Source: JAITWN01 sp034002745 (GTDB taxonomy: Bacteria > Pseudomonadota > Gammaproteobacteria > SZUA-140). From it: a stretch of DNA of 14,469 nt. The translations under genes were made by a program, and so were the position numbers. Position 1 is the stretch's first letter. Every line of letters starts with the position of its first letter. This document shows, in pieces, positions 7,761 to 13,775 of the stretch. Where the stretch lies: the NCBI GenBank assembly GCA_034002745.1, contig JAVEZY010000042.1, positions 1 to 14,469 of the forward strand, read 5' to 3'. Below the pieces are notes generated by a model. It did no database searches and was not told the DNA's origin. It saw only the letters and a list, made by a program, of their open reading frames with translations.

Positions 7761-8298
7761 CGGCGACCTCCTGACAGATACGTTCAATCTCTTCCTCGAG
7801 AATGTACTGGACATCGATGGGATCATCTATAGCTGCCAGGACGGCTGCCAGACGCTCGGGCAGCGCGATCAATTGGTCGCGAGCCTTGCGGGCCATGTTG
7901 AACGCCCCGAGGCGGACCTCGTCCGCGCGCACGAGAGTGCCGCGCTTGCGGTCCAGTTCGAGCTTCGACAGCTGCGCCTGGTACAATTCACGAGCGGCAC
8001 GAGCCCGCGCATAGCTGTTCGCAGTGGACTGTCCAATAATTCCGTCGTCGTCCGATCCGATAGCCATCGGCTCAGATGGCGAACCGGTTGGCCTGGACTG
8101 ATTTGGTTTGCCAGTAACACTGTTGCGAGGCTTGCTCTGATCCGTATTCTCCTGCCACTGTCGATCGGCGAGTGATGGATCAATCTTGCCCTTGATAGTC
8201 GTAATTCGACCGGCTTTTATGGCGCGATGTACTGACACGTGATTGATTCCACGTCGGCGCGCATATTCTCTCTGCGATATCAGTTCCGGCACTGACAT
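7744..8298 (-). CDS. terS: terminase small subunit, Nu1-like
   Basis: This gene encodes 184 residues from ATG at 8298, three bases after the TAG of the methyltransferase gene. Residues 8-48 form a winged-helix-type HTH ('ISQREYARRRGINHVSVHRAIKAGRI'), the DNA-recognition part of Nu1-like subunits. A polar, Ser/Gln/Pro-rich linker follows (about 49-92). Then comes the long helical stretch typical of the family: 'YARARAARELYQAQLSKLELDRKRGTLVRADEV', 'ARKARDQLIALPERLAAVLAA' and 'ILEEEIERICQEVA', which mediates oligomer formation and contact with the large subunit. It recognises the packaging start site (cos or pac), which I could not locate here. Its immediate partner gene, terL, follows with a short overlap. 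Confidence 0.85.
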   Translation of the reverse strand: MSVPELISQREYARRRGINHVSVHRAIKAGRITTIKGKIDPSLADRQWQENTDQSKPRNSVTGKPNQSRPTGSPSEPMAIGSDDDGIIGQSTANSYARARAARELYQAQLSKLELDRKRGTLVRADEVRLGAFNMARKARDQLIALPERLAAVLAAIDDPIDVQYILEEEIERICQEVADDQRP

Positions 8299-8301
8299 AT
8301 C

Positions 8302-9765
8302 CTATTGTCCACCGTCGCCTCTACGTTCTGCGTTGATCTCGTCGAACGTCCGGCCGTCACCGTCGAGCGTGGCCTTCTGGCCGGTGGCTTCCTGCCAGCG
8401 CATCACGATCACGTCGGTGTAGGCGGGATCGAGTTCCATGAGGAAGGCATGCCTGCCGGTCTGCTCGGCGCCCATCAGGGTGGAGCCACTGCCGCCGAAT
8501 AGGTCGAGCACGTTCTGACCGGGCTTGGACGAATACTGGATGGCGCGCACAGCCAGCTCGACCGGCTTCTCGGTCAGGTGGACCATGCTCTGCGGGTTGA
8601 CCTTCTTGACGGCCCAGACATCGACGGCATTGGTCGGACCATAGAACTTGTGCCCGGCCCCTTCGCGCCAACCGTAGAACGCCCATTCGTGGTTGCCCAT
8701 GTAGTCATTGCGGGTGAGCACGGGGTGTTCCTTCACCCAGATGACCGCCTGGCTGAAGTAGAGGCCGCAGACTTTCAACACCGGGGGGTAGTTGGCGCAG
8801 TTGGCGTAGCCGCCCCAGATGTAGAACGAGTGCCCGGGTTGCAGCACGCGGGCGATGTTCCCGAACCAGGCCAGGAGCATCTCGTCGAAGGCCTCGTCCG
8901 AAACGAAGTCGTTGGCCAGGGGGCGGTCCTTGGGTCGCATCTTCCCCGTGGGCTTCGACTTGGTCTTGTGCCGCGCGAGGTCGAAACCCTGGTGGTGCAT
9001 GCCCTTGGCGTCGGATGCCTCGACGGCGCTCTTGGTGGACGGCGGGTAGCTGGACAGACCGGCGGCGATGGCGTTGTTGGACCGGGGTTCGACCTTCATG
9101 TAGGGCGGGTCGGTGTTCACGAGGTGGATCTTCTGGCCGCCCAACAGCCGATCGACCGACTCGGGATCGCAGCTGTCGCCGCACAGCAGGCGGTGGTTGC
9201 CCAGGACCCACAGGTCCCCCTGCCGGCTGATGGGTTCGTCGGGAGGTTCCGGGGCAGGTGCATCCTCGACGGTCTCGTCGTCGAGGAGGTCGTGCAGCTC
9301 GTCCAGATCGAAGCCCGTCAGCTCGAGGTTGAAGTCGAGGTCCTCGAGGGCCTTCAGTTCCTCGGCGAGCAAGTCCTCGTCCCAGCCGGCGTCCATGGCA
9401 AGGCGGTTGTCTGCGATGACGTAGGCGCGCTTCTGGGCCTCGGTCAGGTGGGTCAGTTCGATGACCGGGACCGTGGTCATGCCCAGCTCGCGGGCTGCCA
9501 GGAGCCGTCCGTGGCCGGCGATGATGCCGGCGTCGCCGTCGACCAGGATCGGGTTGGTCCAGCCGAACTCGAGCAGGCTGGCGGCGATCTTGATGATCTG
9601 CTCGGGGCTGTGCGTTCGCGGATTCCGCTCGTAGGGGCGGAGCCGGTCGATGTTCCAGTGTAACAGTTGCCCTGGTAACACTACGCATGGACGATTGCCA
9701 GGGAATCCTCCTAATGAATTATCCGATTCCACTGCGGCCGTTGGCTTTGTTTTTTTTGCAACCAT
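8302..9765 (-). CDS. ParB-domain/DNA N6-adenine or N4-cytosine methyltransferase fusion
   Basis: This gene encodes 487 residues. The N-terminal third is a ParB/Srx-like domain ('DRLRPYERNPRTHSPEQIIKIAASLLEFGWTNPILV', 'IIAGHGRLLAARELG' around 81-95). A strongly acidic segment (about 128-170) and a Pro-rich linker lead to an N4/N6 methyltransferase (DNA_methylase family). Motif IV is DPPY (219-222), 'HLTEKPVEL' is at 396-404, and motif I is 'DLFGGSGSTL' (421-430). The IV-before-I order is the beta class. It would methylate DNA using S-adenosylmethionine; the target sequence is not readable. No restriction enzyme lies beside it, so it is an orphan methyltransferase, probably protecting phage DNA or regulating packaging or replication. 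The ATG at 9765 has only a weak upstream AGGT. An A8 run near the start (T8 on the plus strand, 9750-9757) could cause slippage. Confidence 0.88.
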   Translation of the reverse strand: MVAKKTKPTAAVESDNSLGGFPGNRPCVVLPGQLLHWNIDRLRPYERNPRTHSPEQIIKIAASLLEFGWTNPILVDGDAGIIAGHGRLLAARELGMTTVPVIELTHLTEAQKRAYVIADNRLAMDAGWDEDLLAEELKALEDLDFNLELTGFDLDELHDLLDDETVEDAPAPEPPDEPISRQGDLWVLGNHRLLCGDSCDPESVDRLLGGQKIHLVNTDPPYMKVEPRSNNAIAAGLSSYPPSTKSAVEASDAKGMHHQGFDLARHKTKSKPTGKMRPKDRPLANDFVSDEAFDEMLLAWFGNIARVLQPGHSFYIWGGYANCANYPPVLKVCGLYFSQAVIWVKEHPVLTRNDYMGNHEWAFYGWREGAGHKFYGPTNAVDVWAVKKVNPQSMVHLTEKPVELAVRAIQYSSKPGQNVLDLFGGSGSTLMGAEQTGRHAFLMELDPAYTDVIVMRWQEATGQKATLDGDGRTFDEINAERRGDGGQ

Positions 9766-9843
9766 GACCTATTTGACTCCATTGGGATTCCGGTGGTAGC
9801 TTGTTTCGCGGATCTCCCACGCTCGTTTTTCCGAGCCTGCGCG

Positions 9844-10086
9844 TCACCCGCTGCGGGCTTTCCCACAGTACCTACTGCGACCTACCAGGATCATGCGCGA
9901 GTGGTGCACACGCAGCCGCTCGACCTCCGCTGCCAGCCCGGCTGCAACGCGCTGGAGACGCGCCACTTCTTGCTCAGCGGCGAGCTGGGCCCGGAGCACC
10001 TGCTCGAGCCGCGCCTCGAGCTCGCGGACGCGCGCCCGGTCTGGGTGTTGGTACTGCGCGATCCCGCCGGCGTTTCCGATTGGCAC
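9844..10086 (-). CDS. small coiled-coil protein, unknown function
   Basis: This gene encodes 80 residues from GTG at 10086, with a very strong GGGGAGGGG about 5 bases upstream. Residues 15-60 are a long uninterrupted helix with leucine/valine heptads and charged flanks ('DRARVRELEARLEQVLRAQLAAEQEVARLQRVAAGLAAEVERLRV'), which predicts a coiled-coil dimer or oligomer. The last 20 residues are basic. I do not recognise a family; it could be a small phage structural or replication helper. It lies between a partial gene at the scaffold gap and the methyltransferase gene. Confidence 0.6.
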   Translation of the reverse strand: MPIGNAGGIAQYQHPDRARVRELEARLEQVLRAQLAAEQEVARLQRVAAGLAAEVERLRVHHSRMILVGRSRYCGKARSG

Positions 10087-10087
10087 G

Positions 10088-10140
10088 TCACCCCTCCCCG
10101 CTGCCGACAGGCTTGACCACTGTCACCTGAAAAGCTCCGC
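10088..10140 (-). CDS. C-terminal fragment of a gene broken by the scaffold gap
   Basis: Reading out of the N gap, one frame gives 'GAFQVTVVKPVGSGEG' followed by TGA at 10090-10088, one base before the GTG of the coiled-coil gene. The composition and the tight junction suggest a real C-terminus. Too little is left to name the gene. It might be a separate gene or, less likely, the end of recU. Confidence 0.35.
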
Positions 10141-10240
10141 NNNNNNNNNNNNNNNNNNNNNNNNNNNNNNNNNNNNNNNNNNNNNNNNNNNNNNNNNNNN
10201 NNNNNNNNNNNNNNNNNNNNNNNNNNNNNNNNNNNNNNNN
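10141..10240. other. 100-N scaffold gap
   Basis: Exactly 100 N are present, the usual placeholder for a gap of unknown size. The gap truncates the RecU gene on its right side, and an unknown number of genes may be missing. Confidence 0.97.
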
Positions 10241-10790
10241 CCTCCCGTTCTTTGTGGAGCGCCAGCGCTGCCGCTGCGCCTGGGATATCCAACACGTATC
10301 CCCTGGCCTGGACGACCGGGACGACCAACTGCGGCCTAGCAGCCGCGAACACGTCGGCGCTTACGCTCTTGCGACCGGCCGCGGCGGCGGCGGCGCACTG
10401 GTGAATCCACCACCTGATGTCAGCGAGATACACGTCGTGGCGCCCGAACGCGACCAGCAAGCAAGCAAGACCACGCGCGCGCGCGAACGCCGCGAGGAAA
10501 TCGACCTGGTGTTTCTTGACGTTCCTGATTGGCAGGCGCGGGACATTCTCCGACTTTGCGTCGAACGCGATCGGGATACCTCCGACCACGCCAATGTAGT
10601 CGACCGTCGATCGCTTGCGGACTAGACAGCGCAAACCGTCGACCCCCACGCGCGGCAGCGCGTAAGGCGTCTCTTGTTTGACGATTACAGCTTCGCCGCG
10701 CTCGATCGCGGTCAAGCAAACGTGTTCGACGATTCTCTCGAGCCACTTCCCCCGGTTCGCGTAGCTGGTCGGCAACCTGCTCTTACTCAC
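10241..10790 (-). CDS. recU: RecU-type Holliday junction resolvase, C-terminus lost in the gap
   Basis: The gene starts with GTG at 10790 (MSKSRLPTSYANRGKWLE). GGGGAGGG lies about 7 bases upstream, and the start overlaps the stop of the small gene before it by 8 bases. 183 residues are visible before the gap; RecU proteins are about 170-200 long, so little is missing. RecU signatures are clear: 'NRG' at 12-14, 'STVDYIGV' at 61-68 with D64, 'IAFDAKSE' at 74-81 giving the D-x-K nuclease pair (D77, K79), and 'RLPIRNVKKHQVDFLAAFARARG' further on. Many RecU proteins have E-x-K at that position, so Asp for Glu is a conservative variant. It would cut four-way junctions made during phage recombination and replication. 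Confidence 0.88.
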
Positions 10791-10905
10791 GTTTGGCCCT
10801 CCCCGAATACGTATACTTTGCCACCTTCGCGACGCGCTCCCAGCGCGCCGGCCTTCCGTATGGCTTGCGGTCTCGCATCTCGTCTGCAAAAATATCGAGC
10901 TGCAT
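10783..10905 (-). CDS. 40-residue phage protein, unknown function
   Basis: This short gene reads 'MQLDIFADEMRDRKPYGRP', then 'ARWERVAKVAKYTYSGRAKRE'. It begins one base after the TGA of the zinc-ribbon gene with GGAGAG just upstream, and ends inside the start of recU. The N-terminal 'MQLDIF' phrase is familiar from tiny phage proteins in early/replication regions, and the rest is basic and aromatic. Tight packing and a good ribosome site argue that it is translated. No function can be given. Confidence 0.6.
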   Translation of the reverse strand: MQLDIFADEMRDRKPYGRPARWERVAKVAKYTYSGRAKRE

Positions 10906-10906
10906 T

Positions 10907-11200
10907 TCACTCTCCGATTTCCGCCGCCAGCAATCGGTAGGTCGAGAGCCGGACGATCCTGCCACCGCACAAGCAATCGTTGCCGAGCGTGTCGTATTCG
11001 GCGCTCGTCCTGCGTCTGCAAGACGTGCAGGTGTAGGACGAATCGTCGCATCCGGCCCTGCGCCGGTAGTTCTCGACCGCATCGGCGGCGGTCGCTCCGC
11101 GCATCTCCATCGGGCACCAGGTGCAGGCGACGCGCGGTGGTACGGCACCGGCCAGTAGCACAACGCCGTGTCCGCAGTGGTGGCAGTTTGGCAAGTTCAC
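10907..11200 (-). CDS. double zinc-ribbon protein, Lar-like N-terminus
   Basis: This gene encodes 97 residues from GTG at 11200, with a 4-base GTGA overlap with the gene upstream. The first half has 'CHHCG' (C6, C9), 'CTWC' (C26, C29) and 'ATAADAVENYRRRAG', a layout seen in the small Lar-like (restriction alleviation type) zinc proteins of phages. The second half holds another possible site, 'CTSC' (C58, C61) with 'CLCGG' (C76, C78). The two ribbons suggest nucleic-acid or protein binding. The Lar similarity is by layout only, so antirestriction activity is a guess. Confidence 0.65.
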   Translation of the reverse strand: MNLPNCHHCGHGVVLLAGAVPPRVACTWCPMEMRGATAADAVENYRRRAGCDDSSYTCTSCRRRTSAEYDTLGNDCLCGGRIVRLSTYRLLAAEIGE

Positions 11201-11643
11201 GGCCTGGCCTCGTGCGCTGCGCGCATGTACCGGTTGAGCGCATCTTGTCCGAGGGTCCCCCGCGCCAGGTTATCCATCAGCTGGTCTGCCTGCTCGATCG
11301 TGAGCGTCCGTATCCCAAGTTCGCGAATGATCTGGAAACACGCCGCGCCAAACCGCTGCTCATCGTCCGGTGCCTCGAAACGGCGGTCTGCATCGGACGC
11401 CGCTTGCGCCGCTCGACGCGCTTGCCTGGCCCGCTTGATTCGCTCGAGCAGGGCAGCCGGCGATGGCATGGTGCGCGAGTCTACATCCCGCCAGTGATCG
11501 ACATGCGCGTCCCAGACCTCGTCCGGCGTCGACCCGGCGAGAGCCTCGACGTAGGCGATGATCCCCTCGTTGGTCATGGCCAGCCCCCGCGCCTTAGCGA
11601 CGTCGACTATGCGGTCGGCAATCGTCACTGTGTTGAGCTGCAT
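11197..11643 (-). CDS. small replication protein, possible helicase-loader type
   Basis: This gene encodes 148 residues from ATG at 11643, with AGGAGGC about 6 bases upstream. Its first 19 bases overlap the end of the initiator-like gene, which suggests coupled translation and shared function. The N-terminal half is helical: 'NEGIIAYVEALAGSTPDEVWDAHVDHWRDVDSRTMPSPAALLERIKRAR'. This pattern (helix, 'a.....W', then a short '..MPSPAALL' hinge) recalls the small SPP1 G39P-type proteins that load or hold the phage replicative helicase. The C-terminal half is Ala/Arg-rich, then helical ('IRTLTIEQADQLMDNLARG'). The family link is weak and is stated as a hypothesis; 'phage replication-region protein' is the safe call. 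Confidence 0.6.
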   Translation of the reverse strand: MQLNTVTIADRIVDVAKARGLAMTNEGIIAYVEALAGSTPDEVWDAHVDHWRDVDSRTMPSPAALLERIKRARQARRAAQAASDADRRFEAPDDEQRFGAACFQIIRELGIRTLTIEQADQLMDNLARGTLGQDALNRYMRAAHEARP

Positions 11644-12572
11644 TCACGCCTCCTGTGGTACTCTGCAAGCGCCCGGTCGTTCTGGTCGCTGATCACCTCG
11701 GCGAACGTCTTCGGCGATGCTCGCGCTTGGCGAGTCGCGACGAGCGCGTTCAACTCGTCGAGCAGCCGACCGACGTTGACCCCGGCGATCGGGATGCCCA
11801 GGGCGTCAGCCACCGCCTGAACGGTCGTCCCGGCCTGGTTTGCTTTGTCAACGAGCATCACCATCTGCCGCTCGGTCGGAGCGATCCAGGCAATCTCCGG
11901 CGCATCCCGAGGGTTCAGGATCACGCGACCGGCCATGGGTGCACGGAGCTTGACCGGTCCCTCGCGCGCGCGCACGTCTTGCACTCCCTCCTCAAGATCC
12001 CTCCTCAGGTCCTCAGGTTCCCTTCTCAGGTCCTCAGTACTCCCAGATCCATGAGACGGGTTCGTTACTAAGGCGCGTCGGCCTCGTGACGTGTTAGTGA
12101 CGGGTTCGTCACTAAGGTGCGACGAACCCGTCGCGGCGGCGTCACTGAGCCGTTCGGGTGGTACTCCTGGTGCCGGCGACTGGTCGTCGGCCGCGATCGG
12201 CTGGTGACCGGGCCAGGACTGATCACTGGCGCTGGCAGGCGGCGGCGGCAAGACGCTCGCGCGTTCATCCCCCCGCGGCCGCTGGTGTTCTTGCCAGTTG
12301 GCGAAGCAGCCGTATTCGTGGCCGGCGATCTGGTAGCGGATCAGGGTGCCGGCGCCGACCAGAGCCGTCAGGACGTCCTCCATACTGCAGTCATCGTACG
12401 GCAGTACGTCAGTCTGGATCTTCCTTGGTCGCCACTCGAACCGACCCTCACGGTCCGCGTAGAGGATCAGCCCGGCGGTGGCAATGCGGATCGGTAGACC
12501 GGTCCCGCGTTCGAGGTCGTAGAGCTTCTCGCTCTTGAGCAGGTCCGGCTTGATCGGGCGGATTCTAGGCAT
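11625..12572 (-). CDS. phage replication initiator-like protein
   Basis: This gene encodes 315 residues from ATG at 12572, with GAGGAG upstream. Residues 1-100 are the conserved domain I recognise from phage replication-region proteins: 'MPRIRPIKPDLLKSEKLYDLE', then 'GLPIRIATAGLILYADREGRFEWRPRKIQTDVLPYDD', 'VLTALVGAGTLIRYQIAGHEYGCFANWQEHQ'. It is likely a winged-helix DNA-binding fold. Residues 100-205 are a Ser/Pro/Thr/Arg-rich linker containing repeats ('VTNTS', 'VTNPS', and the 7-residue repeat 'EDLRRxP/D'). Residues 220-300 look helical and DnaD-like in spirit ('ERQMVMLVDKANQAGTTVQAVADALG'). Such proteins bind the phage origin and recruit helicase machinery. The origin may lie inside this gene's linker, as in lambda O. 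Confidence 0.75.
   Translation of the reverse strand: MPRIRPIKPDLLKSEKLYDLERGTGLPIRIATAGLILYADREGRFEWRPRKIQTDVLPYDDCSMEDVLTALVGAGTLIRYQIAGHEYGCFANWQEHQRPRGDERASVLPPPPASASDQSWPGHQPIAADDQSPAPGVPPERLSDAAATGSSHLSDEPVTNTSRGRRALVTNPSHGSGSTEDLRREPEDLRRDLEEGVQDVRAREGPVKLRAPMAGRVILNPRDAPEIAWIAPTERQMVMLVDKANQAGTTVQAVADALGIPIAGVNVGRLLDELNALVATRQARASPKTFAEVISDQNDRALAEYHRRRECSSTQ
12001..12042. repeat. 21-base tandem repeat in the initiator gene
   Basis: Two copies, 12001-12021 and 12022-12042, share the identical 13-base core CTCAGGTCCTCAG at 12004 and 12025. They encode two copies of a 7-residue charged repeat in the linker (EDLRREP / EDLRRDL). They could be protein-level repeats or DNA-level iterons. 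Confidence 0.7.
12055..12132. repeat. iteron-like cluster of direct and inverted repeats, candidate origin
   Basis: GACGGGTTCGTTACTAAGG (12055-12073) recurs 44 bases on as GACGGGTTCGTCACTAAGG (12099-12117), with one mismatch in 19. The second copy forms a perfect 12-base inverted repeat with GACGAACCCGTC (12121-12132) across a 10-base loop, and it overlaps a second dyad, TTAGTGAC (12094-12101) with GTCACTAA (12108-12115). The repeats are seen directly. The origin role is inferred from their place in an initiator-like gene. Confidence 0.5.
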
Positions 12573-12604
12573 CTGGCACTCCTCTCAAACGCGACCGTGC
12601 GGCA

Positions 12605-13471
12605 CTAGTCATCTGCGACGCCGAACAACTGCAGCAGGCGCGTCACCATCGCGTCGAGCACTTCGCGGTCGTACCTGGCCGCGAGGAACTCCGCAAGATC
12701 CGCCCCCCGCGTCGGTAGCTGCATCGTTGTCGATTGGTTGTGGTCCGGCGAACCAGTCGCGGCGCTCACCGGAGGCTCGTCCATGCAGTCAGGATCTTGG
12801 ACCCTGCGGATCTCGCCGCTGCGCGTCCCCCGGGCAGGGCGCCCTGCGCCGGCGCCTGGCGTCCGTTTGGTGCGCCCGATTCGCTCAGTCCGCATCTCGG
12901 CCGCGGTGCCGTGCTTGCTGATGTAGGTGCGGGTTTGCCTGGCTTGCGTGGCTGGCTGGTCGCTGTTCTCGCCGTCGCCGTTGCCGGTGAACGGCTCTGC
13001 CTCACTTGCCACGGTGGCAAGTGAGGATCGAACGTTCTGTGCGAACGATCGACTGACCCTGCACCGCTTGGCAATCTCGCTGTCGCTCCACTTGGCCCAT
13101 ACAGCGTCTCGCAGCAGGCGTTCGACAGCGCGGCGCTTGTCCGCGGACGTGCGCCGGAGGCCGTGCTCCGCGTTCGCCTGGACGCTGTAGAGCACCGCGT
13201 CGCGGATCGTCCCGTCGTGGAGGTCCATGGCGATCTTCTCGACCTTGGCCTCGCGCGCGGCGAGCACCCGGTGGAAGCCGTCCGCCAGATAGTACCGGCC
13301 ACCGTCGAGGAACGCGACCACCGGCGTGAACTCGGCCCCCGCGACCATCGCCTCCGCGTACTCGGACACCACCTCCATGTCGATCGCCACCCGCGGCTGC
13401 ATCGAGCTGTCGATCCAGAGCTTGTCGACCGCGATGTATTCGCGCGTCGTGACCGCCGGCTTCTTCGCCAT
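12605..13471 (-). CDS. ParB-domain protein with HTH, replication/partition-type
   Basis: ATG at 13471 (MAKKPAVTTREYIAVDKL) is chosen, giving 288 residues, because GGAGGT is about 5 bases upstream; the frame stays open further upstream but is low-quality. Residues 12-75 are the ParB/Srx-like domain ('IDSSMQPRVAIDMEVVSEYAEAMVAGAEFTPVVAFLDGGRYYLADGFHRVLAAREA'). Residues 108-150 include an HTH ('WAKWSDSEIAKRCRVSRSFAQNVRSSL'). Then 'LATVASE' and, after a variable insert, 'QTRTYISKHGTAAEM' follow. These blocks are familiar from ParB-like phage and plasmid proteins. A disordered stretch (about 185-250) precedes a helical tail ('DLAEFLAARYDREVLDAMVTRLLQLF'). It probably binds DNA in replication, segregation or transcription control. 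Two unusual features: a perfect 27-base palindrome lies in codons 149-157, and a dyad-rich gap lies upstream. Confidence 0.8.
   Translation of the reverse strand: MAKKPAVTTREYIAVDKLWIDSSMQPRVAIDMEVVSEYAEAMVAGAEFTPVVAFLDGGRYYLADGFHRVLAAREAKVEKIAMDLHDGTIRDAVLYSVQANAEHGLRRTSADKRRAVERLLRDAVWAKWSDSEIAKRCRVSRSFAQNVRSSLATVASEAEPFTGNGDGENSDQPATQARQTRTYISKHGTAAEMRTERIGRTKRTPGAGAGRPARGTRSGEIRRVQDPDCMDEPPVSAATGSPDHNQSTTMQLPTRGADLAEFLAARYDREVLDAMVTRLLQLFGVADD
13000..13026. repeat. perfect 27-base palindrome inside the ParB-domain gene
   Basis: CCTCACTTGCCAC (13000-13012) and GTGGCAAGTGAGG (13014-13026) are exact reverse complements around a single central base (G at 13013). It lies directly after the HTH coding region. 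It could be an operator or a partition-like (parS-type) site, a hairpin, or the trace of an inserted element. The symmetry is seen directly; the function is inference. Confidence 0.85.
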
Positions 13472-13497
13472 GACCACCTCCAGAGTTACGTCGTGAT

Positions 13498-13532
13498 GCC
13501 CGGCGCCAAAGGCGCTTGTCTCGGCGCCGGGC
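13498..13532. promoter_or_regulatory. perfect 10-base-arm hairpin just upstream of the ParB-domain gene
   Basis: The arms are at 13498-13507 and 13523-13532 with a 15-base loop, 27 bases upstream of the ATG and about 15 bases upstream of the GGAGGT ribosome site. There is no T-run, so an attenuator, operator or 5'-UTR stem is more likely than a classic terminator. Confidence 0.5.
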
Positions 13533-13710
13533 GGTACGGGTTCGCCGGTGCAGGTTCGCCAGGGGCCACCGGTTCCGCTGCGGGTGTTGTTCTGCCGACG
13601 GGGACCGCCCGCTGCCCCGCCCCCGCGCAATGCGGGGCGATTGATGTACCCGGGCCGCCAACCAGGTTGTGCCGGCCTCGCCGTGGACTCGCTCGGCGGA
13701 TTGGCGGACG

Positions 13711-13723
13711 GCAGGTAACCTGC
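13711..13723. promoter_or_regulatory. 13-base operator-like palindrome
   Basis: GCAGGT and ACCTGC flank a single base (13717), followed directly by CTCGAG. The size and symmetry resemble a dimeric repressor site, located about 50 bases after the preceding stop codon. No binding protein is assigned. Confidence 0.35.
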
Positions 13724-13775
13724 TCGAGACTGGGGTGATCTCGATTGGGTCGAGCGGCCCGGGTGGGTGGATGCA

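Larger units (their letters stand above)
13472..13775. other. 304-base gap without a convincing gene, three dyads
   Basis: No minus-strand frame has a good start and codon pattern here. One frame ends in a Pro/Ala-rich tail, and I judge it spurious. Three inverted repeats are visible: GCCCGGCGCC (13498-13507) with GGCGCCGGGC (13523-13532), perfect 10-base arms and a 15-base loop; CCCCGC/GCGGGG (13621-13637); and GCAGGT/ACCTGC (13711-13723) around one base. It may hold a promoter, an operator or a small RNA. No clear -35/-10 pair was seen. Confidence 0.5.

Noticed and set aside
7761..7826. Longer N-terminus for the large terminase subunit from 7826
   Set aside because: It would overlap terS by 83 bases, lacks a ribosome site, and the ATG at 7760 has AGGAGGT at ideal spacing.
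8578..9663. Plus-strand open frame of 361 codons opposite the methyltransferase gene
   Set aside because: It is a by-product of GC-rich codons on the minus strand; composition is Val/Gly/Asp-rich without a domain, while the minus frame has clear ParB and methyltransferase motifs.
9821..9836. Short stem GCTCG/CGAGC around a six-base loop after the coiled-coil gene
   Set aside because: Five base pairs only, without a following T-run on the minus strand; too weak to call a terminator.
13027..13052. Repeated CGAACG and GTTC/GAAC pairs next to the 27-base palindrome
   Set aside because: The pairing is imperfect and short; it could be an extension of the site but is not strong enough alone.
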